A stretch of 64,000 nucleotides of DNA. Origin: Verrucomicrobiaceae bacterium (GTDB lineage: Bacteria > Verrucomicrobiota > Verrucomicrobiia > Verrucomicrobiales > Verrucomicrobiaceae). The stretch covers positions 150,904 to 214,903 of the forward strand of contig JAIBCL010000012.1 of assembly GCA_019694165.1 (NCBI GenBank). Direction: 5' to 3'. The notes beneath the pieces are model-generated. The model did not search any database. It saw only the letters and a program-made list of their open reading frames with translations, and was not told the DNA's origin. Below, one piece after another: positions 56,640 to 64,000 of this stretch (position 1 is its first letter; every line of letters begins with the position of its first letter). A program made the position numbers and the translations under genes.

Positions 56640-58463
56640 GTGAGCATTCTTGATGAAGTCTGGCGCGAAGCATGGCGTCCACCTGACCGCCGGCCTCCCT
56701 GGGCATGGGCGGAGGATCACATTCATTCGATTCCCTATTCTCCGGTGCCCGGCAGGTTTCGCGCAGGCAACTCGCCGTGGCTGAAGGAGCCGCTCGATGC
56801 GCTGGTCGATCCAAAAGTCCGGGTCGTGTCCATCATCGCTGCTATCCAGTCGAGCAAGACCACCATCGGCGAGATTGGCCTCTGTTACATCATCTCCAAC
56901 CTTCCAGGCCCAGCGTTGTGGCTGGATCAAACCGACGACGATGCGCGCGACCAGGCCGAGAGCCGCCTTGGACGCATCTTCGACGAATGCCCGCCCGTCA
57001 CCGCGCTCTACCCACGCGATCGTCACAAGCTCAAGACGGCCACCAAGCACTTCTCGAACGGGATGACGCTCTGGGTGCTCGGAGCCCATAACAAGACAAA
57101 CCTGCAGCGGCGCTCGATCCGCTGGCTGATCTGTGATGAGACATGGAGGTACCCGCCCGGTCACATGGCCGAGGCAGAAGCGCGTGTCACCGCCTTCGGC
57201 TGGCTTGGCAAGGTGCTCCTGATGAGCCAGGGCGGCGAAGAGAACGACGACACCCATCGCAAGTTTGAAACCACCGACATGCGCGAGTGGACCTTTGAGT
57301 GCCCGAAGTGCGCCCTCCGGCAGCCATACAAGTGGGAGAACGTGGAGTGGAGCAAGGACGCGCGCGACGAAACTGGCGAATGGAACTTCGCTCGTGTGCG
57401 CGAAACCGCCTCGCTGCGCTGCGAAGGCTGCGGTCACTACCACGAGGATTCTGATCGCATGAGGCGCGTGCTCAACGCCACCGGTCGCTATGTGGCGGCC
57501 AACACGAACGCTTCACCGGAGAACGTGGGTTTTCATTGGAACGCCCTGTCCGCGATGAGCTGGGGCCGACTGGCCGAACTGTATCTGCGCGCGAAGGCTG
57601 CTGCACGCAAAGGTGACATCGAACCGATGCGCCAGTTCTACCAGAAGCGTCTCGCGCTTCCGTGGCGCGACTACTTCGAGGACTTCAAGCTGGAGATCAC
57701 GCCGAGCGGCTACCGCCTTGGCGAAACCTGGGATGGCGAGGCTGCGGTGGACAAGCAGGGCCGCATCCTCGACACGCCTTTCGATCCGGCGCAGGCGGCG
57801 GCACCTCTGCGCATCCTCACCGTGGACTGCCAGATGGATCATTTCTATGCGGTGGCGCGCGGCTGGTCTGCGGAGGGTTCGTCGCGGCTCGTCTGGTGCG
57901 AGAAGATCCCGACCTGGGACGAGGTGGCGGCAATCCAGGAGCGGTTCTCGATTCATCCGAACCTCGTGTTCGTCGATGCCGGTCACGCCACCTACGACGT
58001 GTATCGCGAGTGCGCCAAACGCGGATGGATCGCGCTCATGGGCGACAAACGCCCGACCTATGTCCACCGCACGAAGGACGGCCGCTCCGTGCATCGGTTC
58101 TATTCACCACGCCGCAAAGTCGTGATGGGCCGGGGGCAGACCTGCTCGGTGTTCTACTGGTCCAACCTGAACATCAAGGACATGCTCGCGCGCCTGCGCC
58201 GCAACCAGGACCCGGAGCGCGGCCCCACCTGGGAAATCGCCGAGGACGCCGGTGACGATTATCTCGGCCAGATGGAAAGCGAGCAGCGTGTGCGGAAGGG
58301 CGGCAAGTGGCTGTGGGAGCGAATCGGCAAACGGCCCAACCACTATTGGGACTGCGAGTCGATGCAGGTGGCTGCGGCGGTGATGCTCAAGCTCGTGGGA
58401 CGTGAGGCGGTCACCGAACACCCGGAACAGCCCGAGTCGGTTGACGCCGCCGCCGGAGCATGA
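56640..58463 (+). CDS. terL: Terminase large subunit (lambda GpA-like)
   Basis: A 607-residue protein from a GTG. The ATPase has a SIIAAIQSSKTTIGE loop in place of a standard Walker A, a common GpA-type variation, and IRWLICDETWRYP as Walker B. A zinc-ribbon pair (CPKC ... CEGC) is present. The nuclease domain shows ILTVDCQMDHFYAVARGW and LVFVDAGHATYDVY, and YWDCESMQVAAAVML near the end. It would cut and pump DNA into the prohead. The stop overlaps the next gene by 4 bp. Confidence 0.92.
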   Translation: MSILDEVWREAWRPPDRRPPWAWAEDHIHSIPYSPVPGRFRAGNSPWLKEPLDALVDPKVRVVSIIAAIQSSKTTIGEIGLCYIISNLPGPALWLDQTDDDARDQAESRLGRIFDECPPVTALYPRDRHKLKTATKHFSNGMTLWVLGAHNKTNLQRRSIRWLICDETWRYPPGHMAEAEARVTAFGWLGKVLLMSQGGEENDDTHRKFETTDMREWTFECPKCALRQPYKWENVEWSKDARDETGEWNFARVRETASLRCEGCGHYHEDSDRMRRVLNATGRYVAANTNASPENVGFHWNALSAMSWGRLAELYLRAKAAARKGDIEPMRQFYQKRLALPWRDYFEDFKLEITPSGYRLGETWDGEAAVDKQGRILDTPFDPAQAAAPLRILTVDCQMDHFYAVARGWSAEGSSRLVWCEKIPTWDEVAAIQERFSIHPNLVFVDAGHATYDVYRECAKRGWIALMGDKRPTYVHRTKDGRSVHRFYSPRRKVVMGRGQTCSVFYWSNLNIKDMLARLRRNQDPERGPTWEIAEDAGDDYLGQMESEQRVRKGGKWLWERIGKRPNHYWDCESMQVAAAVMLKLVGREAVTEHPEQPESVDAAAGA

Positions 58464-58852
58464 AGCTCCTGCTCCTCGCCATCCTGTTCGCACTCGTTTC
58501 GTGCGGCACCACCATCCCGCTCTCCACCGGCCAGTTCAAAACCTACGCGGACGCCGACTCGATCTCGGTCACCGACGGCACGGTGGCCGTGACGATGCAG
58601 GGCGTGAACCACAGCAGGGTCAATGAGACCTGGGCCGCGAGCGTGAAATCGATGGGCGGCGACACGCTCAAGACCGTTCGGCATGCGATTACGGTGGGCG
58701 GCATCGTGGACGTGGCCAACTCGCTCACCGGCCTGGCCAAGGACAAGCTGGCCACTGACGCGGCCACCCGGCAGGCGGAAATCTCCGCAGGCACGAAGGC
58801 CGCAGAACTGGGTGCTGCCAACGACGCGCTCAAGATCACCACCCCACAGTAA
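58460..58852 (+). CDS. Small phage lipoprotein
   Basis: A 130-residue protein with a short lipoprotein signal (MKLLLLAILFALVSCGTT). The mature part is a strand-then-helix region ending in an Ala-rich helical stretch (AATRQAEISAGTKAAELGA). It is coupled to terL (ATGA). Phage-encoded lipoproteins often block superinfection or act in lysis (Rz1-like), but this one is longer and not proline-rich, so the role is open. Confidence 0.65.
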   Translation: MKLLLLAILFALVSCGTTIPLSTGQFKTYADADSISVTDGTVAVTMQGVNHSRVNETWAASVKSMGGDTLKTVRHAITVGGIVDVANSLTGLAKDKLATDAATRQAEISAGTKAAELGAANDALKITTPQ

Positions 58853-58940
58853 GCGCCGCTGCGATTGACACGGGCACCAGCGCAAACGCCACACGCCGGT
58901 CCGGCGCGCGCTCGATCCACAAACCAACCAGCCCATCCCC

Positions 58941-59159
58941 ATGAATCCAAACCAAACTCTGCAAGGCAAGCTCACCTACATTGGTGTGCTCATCTCCGCC
59001 GCCGGCGCAATCGGCAATCTCTTCGGCTGGGAAATCCCCGCCGATGAAGTGAAGGGCATGATCACCTGGGCGCAGGCGCACTGGGATGATCTCGCGCAGT
59101 TCGCCGGTCTTCTCACCGCCGCCTACGGCCGTCTGCGCATCAACTGGAGGAAGCCGTGA
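58941..59159 (+). CDS. Holin-like small membrane protein
   Basis: A 72-residue protein with a hydrophobic segment (LTYIGVLISAAGAIGNLFGW) and an amphipathic helix (ITWAQAHWDDLAQFAGLLTA). It lies 1 codon before the endolysin gene (4-bp overlap), the usual place for a holin. Size and topology fit, but no named family was recognised. The leader before it contains ACAAACCAACCAGCCCATCC. Confidence 0.55.
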   Translation: MNPNQTLQGKLTYIGVLISAAGAIGNLFGWEIPADEVKGMITWAQAHWDDLAQFAGLLTAAYGRLRINWRKP

Positions 59160-59755
59160 ACGCCGAACAGCTCGGACACGAAATCATCCGCCAGGCGAGC
59201 CGGTTCATCGGTCTGCGTGAAGTGAAGCCCAACGCCGACTGGGACAATCCGCAGACGCCGCAACGTGATGCAGCGCTCGCCGGGGAACTGCGCTCCATGC
59301 TGCGCCCTTCGCCATGGGAGGAAGGGTGGGCTTACTGTGCCGCATTCACCGAGGGCGTGGTCACTGCCGCGCTCAAGACGCTCGGTGCCCCTTCGGAACA
59401 AATCGGCAAATGGCAGCGCGTCATGACTCCGCACTGCGTGACGAGCGCCGCCAACTTCAAGTCGCGCGGCCTGCTCTCCGATGCCCCTGAAACCGGAGCC
59501 GTGTGGCTTGCTCGTCACGGCAGCTCCAGCAAAGGCCACGCGGGCATCTTCACCGCACGTCGTCCAAATCGTGTCCCTGGTTGTCGCCGGTGCCACCGCC
59601 TGGGGCGTTCACACAAGCACGCTTCGTCACCTGGAGTTGTTGCGCAACGAAGACCGCCAGCGCATCGAGTCGCACGAGGTGAAGATCGGGCTGCTGGAAC
59701 GCGCCACCGACGTGGTCAAGACCGATGTGAACTACATCCGTCTATCGGTCGATGA
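59156..59755 (+). CDS. Endolysin-like (CHAP/NlpC type), C-terminus disturbed
   Basis: The first 135 residues form a cell-wall hydrolase-type domain: QASRFIGLREVKPNADWDNP, then WAYCAAFTEGVVTAALKTLG (catalytic Cys in YCAAF), then GAVWLARHGSSSKGHAGIFT (His in GHAGIFT). After GIFT the protein becomes Arg/His-rich without family features. That tail is the shadow of the next gene, suggesting that a deletion or frameshift removed the normal C-terminal 30-40 residues. It may be inactive. Confidence 0.62.
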   Translation: MNAEQLGHEIIRQASRFIGLREVKPNADWDNPQTPQRDAALAGELRSMLRPSPWEEGWAYCAAFTEGVVTAALKTLGAPSEQIGKWQRVMTPHCVTSAANFKSRGLLSDAPETGAVWLARHGSSSKGHAGIFTARRPNRVPGCRRCHRLGRSHKHASSPGVVAQRRPPAHRVARGEDRAAGTRHRRGQDRCELHPSIGR

Positions 59756-59789
59756 GATTAAACACGATGTGAGAGACGCGAAGCGTTGA
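59481..59789 (+). CDS. Rz-like membrane/coiled-coil protein overlapping the endolysin
   Basis: In this frame the convincing part begins at about residue 26: a membrane segment (VVQIVSLVVAGATAWGVHTS), then a coiled coil (LRHLELLRNEDRQRIESHEV, KIGLLERATDVVKTDVNYIR). That is a spanin/Rz-like layout. The 25 residues before it are the shadow of the endolysin frame, so the native start is lost, in agreement with a deletion joining the two genes. Its gene carries a TTGCGCAA palindrome (59640-59647). Confidence 0.5.
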   Translation: MPLKPEPCGLLVTAAPAKATRASSPHVVQIVSLVVAGATAWGVHTSTLRHLELLRNEDRQRIESHEVKIGLLERATDVVKTDVNYIRLSVDEIKHDVRDAKR

Positions 59790-59804
59790 CAGCCGCGCCG
59801 GGAC

Positions 59805-60062
59805 ATGGCGCAGGGTTTGTTCACGGTCGGATTCACGGTTGCTGAGATTGTCAGCATCCAGGCTCGTGCCAAGCAGATGCTCCTCGAAGGCAAGACGCTC
59901 ATGTCTTGGGGCGAGAGCGGGTCCACCGCCACCAAGGAGTTCCCCATGACGGTGAGGGAGACGCTGGAGGAATGCGCCCACGCCCTGCGCACGCTCGACC
60001 CGCAAACCTACCGACCGCCGCGCCGCGTCTGCCAGTCCTCCATCGGCTTCCTGCCCAAATGA
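59805..60062 (+). CDS. gpW-like head-tail joining protein
   Basis: An 85-residue protein (MAQGLFTVGFTVAEIVSIQA). AKQMLLEGKTLMSWGESGST then FPMTVRETLEECAHALRTLD is compact and helical-strand-helical, like lambda gpW. It lies between terminase and portal, the gpW position, and overlaps the portal start by 4 bp. It would join head and tail. The assignment rests mostly on synteny and size. Confidence 0.65.
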   Translation: MAQGLFTVGFTVAEIVSIQARAKQMLLEGKTLMSWGESGSTATKEFPMTVRETLEECAHALRTLDPQTYRPPRRVCQSSIGFLPK

Positions 60063-61492
60063 ACGCCCTACTGAACATGGCGGTTCGCTGGCTGCCCCCG
60101 GCTCTCGTGCCCAAGGCGTGGTCGTCCGTCTATGAATCGGCCAACGCCTCACCACGACGCGGGTCCGTGCCAGGCTCGGCTCCACGCGATGCCAAGCTCG
60201 ATCTCACACCATCCATTCACCGCGAGCTGGTTCGGCGGTCCCGCTATCTCTCGAAGAACTCCGGTTTCATGCGGGAGATGGTTTCGAGCATGGTGATCTA
60301 CTCCACCGGCGACGGCATCCGTCCGCAGGCACAGTCGGATGACCAGGAATGGAATCGCAAAGCGGAGAACCACTTTCGCACTTGGTCCGCGCGCTGCGAA
60401 ATCACGGGTCGGTTCAGCTTCGAGGAATGCCAGGCGCTCGTCTGTCGTGGCATGGATGTGGATGGCGAATACTTCGTGCTCAAGACACGCAACCGTCTCG
60501 GACTGCCGGCCCTGCAATTGATCGAATCGCACCGCGTCGGCGATTCCAACACCGCGCTCAATCTCAATCACGGCATCCTCTTCGACGAGTACGGCGCTCC
60601 CACCGCCTACCGGTTGATCGAGGACAGCGGCACACGCGATGTGGCGGCGGCAAACATGCTGCATGTGTTTGAGCCGGAGCAGGCCACTGCCATTCGGCAC
60701 GCGCCTCCCATCCAGCATTCCATCAATCACATCCTCGATGAGATGGAACTCATCGCGCTGGAGAAGCACGCGGTGAAGGACAACTGCGATGTGACACGCG
60801 TGCTCAAAACGGAAGCGGGGCAGTTGGACGAGGAAGGCGACTTCTCGATCCGGGGCACGCCGGAGGAACCCGCCGCCAGTGATGCCACGTCGCTGCAAAA
60901 GATCACGGGCGGCAAGATGGTGGCGCTCAAGCCGAATGAATCACTCGACTCATTCGAGCCGAAGCGACCAAGCCCCACGTTCACGGGATTCCTGGAACAT
61001 TTGCGGAGGGATTCCGCGCTCGGCGTGCTCCCGTACGAATTTGCGGCAGATTCGAGCAAGATCGGTGGAGCGGGTGTGCGCCTCGTGGTGGCGAAGGCGG
61101 ACCGCAGGTTTTCATTCCGGCAGATGATCCTCATCCAAAGATTCCTCAAGCCTGTGTGGTTCTATGTGATCGGGGATGCCATTGATCGAGGCGAGCTGCC
61201 GCCAATGGCGAACTGGTGGAAGATCAGTTGTGTCACTCCCCGTAAGATCACTTGTGATGCGGGTCGTGAGGCGCAGCAAAACCGAGCGGATGTGGAGATG
61301 GGCCTCAAGACCATCAGCGATCACTACGAGGAGCTGGGCGCGGATTTCGGCGAGGAACTCGAACGTCGTGCGAGAGACGCGAAAATGATCATCGAGACGG
61401 CGACCAGGCATGGCGTGCCAGTGGACATGCTTTGGAAGCCGAGTGGAGGCGTCATGCAACCGCCTCCTGTTGACACACCGGCAGGGGCGTGA
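60059..61492 (+). CDS. Lambda-type portal protein
   Basis: A 477-residue protein from the ATG at the ATGA overlap. RRSRYLSKNSGFMREMVSSM, NRKAENHFRTWSARCEITGR, SFEECQALVCRGMDVDGEYF, GLPALQLIESHRVG and AVKDNCDVTRVLKTEAGQL are the conserved stretches of the lambda gpB portal family. It forms the dodecameric DNA-entry ring. It overlaps the protease gene by 4 bp (GTGA). Confidence 0.9.
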   Translation: MNALLNMAVRWLPPALVPKAWSSVYESANASPRRGSVPGSAPRDAKLDLTPSIHRELVRRSRYLSKNSGFMREMVSSMVIYSTGDGIRPQAQSDDQEWNRKAENHFRTWSARCEITGRFSFEECQALVCRGMDVDGEYFVLKTRNRLGLPALQLIESHRVGDSNTALNLNHGILFDEYGAPTAYRLIEDSGTRDVAAANMLHVFEPEQATAIRHAPPIQHSINHILDEMELIALEKHAVKDNCDVTRVLKTEAGQLDEEGDFSIRGTPEEPAASDATSLQKITGGKMVALKPNESLDSFEPKRPSPTFTGFLEHLRRDSALGVLPYEFAADSSKIGGAGVRLVVAKADRRFSFRQMILIQRFLKPVWFYVIGDAIDRGELPPMANWWKISCVTPRKITCDAGREAQQNRADVEMGLKTISDHYEELGADFGEELERRARDAKMIIETATRHGVPVDMLWKPSGGVMQPPPVDTPAGA

Positions 61493-62763
61493 ACGCCCTC
61501 GATTTTGTTCTCTCGCGCCAGCCCTGGCTCATCACCTCCGACGCTCTCACCGCGATGGCATCGCAGGCCATTGCGTTCTTCGATGGCAGGGCCTCGCCAC
61601 CCGAGCGCGCTTCCAACCCACTGCTCTCGGTTGAGAACGGCGTCGGCGTCATCCGGCTTCACGGTCCGCTCATCCGACAGCCTGACCTGATCTCCTCGCT
61701 CCTCTTCGGTGCCACGAACACCGAGCAGGTGATGAGTGCAATCGCGGAAGCCTCGGCACGCGAGGACGTGAAGGCGCTCCTGCTGGATATTGATTCGCCG
61801 GGCGGCACGGTAAACGGCACACCTGAACTCGCGCAGGCCGTGGCCGATGCCACAAAGACAAGGCCTGTCTATGCGTTCAGCGCCGGGCAAATGTGCAGCG
61901 CGGCCTACTGGGTCGCCTCGCAGTGCGACGCTATCTACGCCACGCCGAGTGCGCGTGTCGGCTCGATTGGTGTGCTGCTGCCTGTGCTCGACAGTTCCGA
62001 GGCACTCAAGAACCAGGGACTGAAGCTGGAAGTCTTTGCAGCCGGCAAGTTCAAGAGCGCAGGGATGCCCGGTGTGTCTCTCACCGATGAACAGCGCACG
62101 TTGATCCAGACCGACATCGAGGAAATCGCCGCCGACTTCAAGGCTGCGGTGCTCGCGCGTGGCCGCCGCATCCCGGACGACGCGATGGAAGGCCAGTCGT
62201 TCAGCACGCGGCAGGCGCAGAAGTTCAATCTCGCGGGCACGGCCAGGAATCGTGACGAGGTGATCTCACGTCTGCGCAACCTGCGCCCGTCGCGAGTTGA
62301 CACCGCCGCACGGTCAATGAAGACACTCGACGACCAGCTCGCTGAAGCGCTCACTCGCGTTCAATCCCTCGAAGCCGATGCAAAGGCGCACGAATCCCTC
62401 ATGGCCGACGCCTCCGCCCAGCTCGAGGCGGTTCGGGCATCCGGTCAGCAAACCGAGACGCTGCTCGAATCTCTGCGCACCGAGTTCAATGCCGAGCGCG
62501 AGGATCTGAACGCGAAACTGACCGCATCCCTGGCCGACATCGAACGCTCTTCGTTGCGCAACAAAGAACTCGAAACGCAGATCACCGAACTCCGCAGCCG
62601 CGAGCAGGACATCGACAAGCGCGCCGCCATCAAGGCCGCGCAGATCGCCGCCGAGATGGGCAGTCCGGTTCCCGCGCGCATCACGCCGGCAGGAGATCAG
62701 CAACCCCAGCAGCCGCAGTCACCTGCCGCCGCGTGGAACCGCCAGTTTCAACCTCAACGCTAA
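61489..62763 (+). CDS. S49-family head maturation protease with scaffold-like tail
   Basis: A 424-residue protein from a GTG. The protease half has ALLLDIDSPGGTVNGTPELA, the nucleophile Ser in AGQMCSAAYWVASQCDAIYA, SARVGSIGVLLPV and the general-base Lys in FAAGKFKSAGMPG, as in ClpP/SppA-type lambda gpC. From residue 285 there is a long coiled coil (LDDQLAEALTRVQSLEADAK onward) ending in a Gln/Pro-rich tail, corresponding to a scaffold fused to the protease, as with lambda C and Nu3. A TTGCGCAA palindrome lies in the tail. Confidence 0.88.
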   Translation: MNALDFVLSRQPWLITSDALTAMASQAIAFFDGRASPPERASNPLLSVENGVGVIRLHGPLIRQPDLISSLLFGATNTEQVMSAIAEASAREDVKALLLDIDSPGGTVNGTPELAQAVADATKTRPVYAFSAGQMCSAAYWVASQCDAIYATPSARVGSIGVLLPVLDSSEALKNQGLKLEVFAAGKFKSAGMPGVSLTDEQRTLIQTDIEEIAADFKAAVLARGRRIPDDAMEGQSFSTRQAQKFNLAGTARNRDEVISRLRNLRPSRVDTAARSMKTLDDQLAEALTRVQSLEADAKAHESLMADASAQLEAVRASGQQTETLLESLRTEFNAEREDLNAKLTASLADIERSSLRNKELETQITELRSREQDIDKRAAIKAAQIAAEMGSPVPARITPAGDQQPQQPQSPAAAWNRQFQPQR

Positions 62764-62787
62764 CCCTCAGCTCCTCCCTCAAACATC

Positions 62788-63696
62788 ATGTCCGTCCCCA
62801 CACTTCTTGATCTCGCCAAGCTCGACGCAGGCATCGGCTATCCTCTCATCGAGGAAGTCGTCAAGCTCGCGCCGGAGCTTCGCGTCGTGCCCGCCGATAC
62901 CATCACCGGCACCACGATGGAACTCACCGTGCGCACCGGCCTGCCCTCGGTCCGCTTCCGCAACGCCAACGAAGGCGTGCCGCGCTCCAAGTCGAGCTAC
63001 GAAACGCGCACGTTCCAGACTCACATCCTCGACCACCAGATCGCCGTGGATTCGCAGATCGTGGACGGCGCACGCGACAAGGGCAGGCTGCTCGAAAACC
63101 ACGCCTCCGGTGTGATCGAAGCCGCGATGCAGTACATCGGCTCGCAGTTCTACTACGGCACCGGCAACGACGCGAAGGGCTTCCCCGGATTGCTCGCCCA
63201 GGCCAAGGCCGATGCGGCGCACCTCGTTGATGCCGGTGGTGCCGCCAGCAAGACATCGGTGTGGTTCCTGCGTCTCGGTCGTGAGTGCCTGGAGTTCCTC
63301 TTCGGCAACAACCAGACCATCCGCCTTCAGGACACCTGGGAACTGGAAACGGTTTACGATGCAGACGGCAACCCCTACAAGGCCTACACCAACTGGATGA
63401 CGGGCCGCGTGGGCATGCGCCTGGCCAACAAGAACTGCGCCGTGCGCGTCAAGAACGTGGAGGAATCCGGCACGGGCAAAAAGATGCTCAACGATTCCAT
63501 CCTGTATGCGGCCTACGAGAAGTTCACGGACTTCGGGTTCGAGCCGACTCACATCTTCATGAACGGCCGCTCCCGCGAGCAGCTCCGCAACAGTCGCACG
63601 GCAACCACCGCGAACGGCACACCTGCCCCTCTGCCAACCGAGTGGGAAGGCATCCCGATCATCCGCACGTCCTCGATCGCCAACGACGAGGCGTGA
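62788..63696 (+). CDS. Major capsid protein
   Basis: A 302-residue protein (MSVPTLLDLAKLDAGIGYPL). SVRFRNANEGVPRSKSSYET, FQTHILDHQIAVDSQIVDGA, MQYIGSQFYYGTGNDAKGFP, GLLAQAKADA and FMNGRSREQLRNSRTATT follow the layout of HK97-fold capsid proteins with an extended arm. Its position after the S49 protease confirms the call. It may be one of the larger siphophage capsid groups with a separate decoration protein downstream. Confidence 0.88.
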   Translation: MSVPTLLDLAKLDAGIGYPLIEEVVKLAPELRVVPADTITGTTMELTVRTGLPSVRFRNANEGVPRSKSSYETRTFQTHILDHQIAVDSQIVDGARDKGRLLENHASGVIEAAMQYIGSQFYYGTGNDAKGFPGLLAQAKADAAHLVDAGGAASKTSVWFLRLGRECLEFLFGNNQTIRLQDTWELETVYDADGNPYKAYTNWMTGRVGMRLANKNCAVRVKNVEESGTGKKMLNDSILYAAYEKFTDFGFEPTHIFMNGRSREQLRNSRTATTANGTPAPLPTEWEGIPIIRTSSIANDEA

Positions 63697-63735
63697 TCCA
63701 GCTCATCATCAAACTCAACCATCCTCTCCATCATC

Positions 63736-64000
63736 ATGCACGCCTTGAAAGACGCTGAACTGATCTACTCGGTCGCCCTGCCAGCCGCAGGAGCGACTGC
63801 CACAACCAGTCCAATCAACCTCACCCAGAAGCCTCCGCACGAGTGCCACTTCGAGGTGGAACTCGCGCTGCCAGCGCTTCCTTCGCTGGCCGACACCAAG
63901 AAGGCCATCGTGACGCTGGAGGATTCGGAGGACGGCACCACGTTCGCCACCATCCCGGCTCTCGCCACACTCGAAGTCACCGGCGCTGGTGGTGCCGGAG
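63736..64000 (+). CDS. Head decoration/minor capsid protein, 5' part only
   Basis: An open frame from ATG 63736 to the window edge (MHALKDAELIYSVALPAAGA, TATTSPINLTQKPPHECHFE, VELALPALPSLADTKKAIVT). It is strand-rich, without signal. Its position right after the capsid gene and its small strand-rich content fit a decoration or stabilising protein. A CAACC/CTCTCC-type leader precedes it. Confidence 0.6.
   Translation, partial: MHALKDAELIYSVALPAAGATATTSPINLTQKPPHECHFEVELALPALPSLADTKKAIVTLEDSEDGTTFATIPALATLEVTGAGGAG

Overview
The window is GC-rich (roughly 60%) bacterial DNA with several layers: a broken-up host background, a defence/signalling island, a phage replication module, a metal-handling block and a siphophage-type early and head-gene region. 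Weak Shine-Dalgarno use, plant-type leucine-rich repeats, paired radical-SAM enzymes and an octaheme cytochrome fit the Planctomycetes-Verrucomicrobia group, most likely a verrucomicrobium. That is an inference: no rRNA or tRNA is present to fix it.

Layout. 1-6,550 is ordinary host DNA, mostly on the minus strand: two radical-SAM enzymes, a drug/metabolite transporter, a sulfotransferase / small ribbon-helix-like protein / membrane protein group, a decayed collagen-like gene and a leucine-rich-repeat gene whose 3' end is cut off near 6,550. 6,550-15,681 opens with a small helix-turn-helix gene, then a complete type I restriction-modification operon (hsdM, hsdS, a Panacea-like/DUF488 gene, an unknown gene, hsdR). 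Converging on it (15,678-20,153, minus) is a four-gene cassette: SMC-like ATPase, HEAT-repeat histidine kinase, receiver/winged-helix regulator and a stand-alone receiver with a frameshift. 20,200-32,355 (plus) is a replication module: an operator-like repeat cluster, HTH gene, OB-like protein, RecB/Cas4-like nuclease, Pif1-like helicase, a primase/helicase-like protein, and a 1,603-residue fusion of HTH, primase-like, helicase-like, 3'-5' exonuclease and family A DNA polymerase domains with an 18-copy iteron array inside its coding sequence.

32,400-44,400 is a metal/redox block: a possible group II intron scar, a frameshifted HupE/UreJ gene, an octaheme cytochrome with an outer-membrane partner, ChrB, DUF3147, an RcnA-type Ni/Co exporter, CzcA and a CzcC-type outer-membrane protein. 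It ends in a truncated ZnuA-type gene. 44,400-64,000 is phage: minus-strand early genes (two AAA+ proteins, two ligases, a class II amidotransferase, an amidoligase, a RarA C-terminal-like protein, a glycosyltransferase overlapping a ParB-like protein), a Cro/C1-type repressor candidate, then plus-strand late genes in lambda order (TerS, a lipocalin cargo gene, TerL, lysis genes, gpW-like, portal, S49 protease/scaffold, major capsid, start of the next head gene).

The 20-32 kb and 44-64 kb segments complement each other (polymerase and helicase in one; ligase, clamp-loader-like and virion genes in the other). They also share a related HTH domain, A/C-rich CCCAAA leaders and a TTGCGCAA palindrome. 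The simplest reading is one phage-derived genome interrupted by about 11 kb of metal-resistance DNA. The early genes also share a 17-bp palindromic operator and a second upstream box, which suggests a coordinated regulon run by the HTH protein at 54,585.
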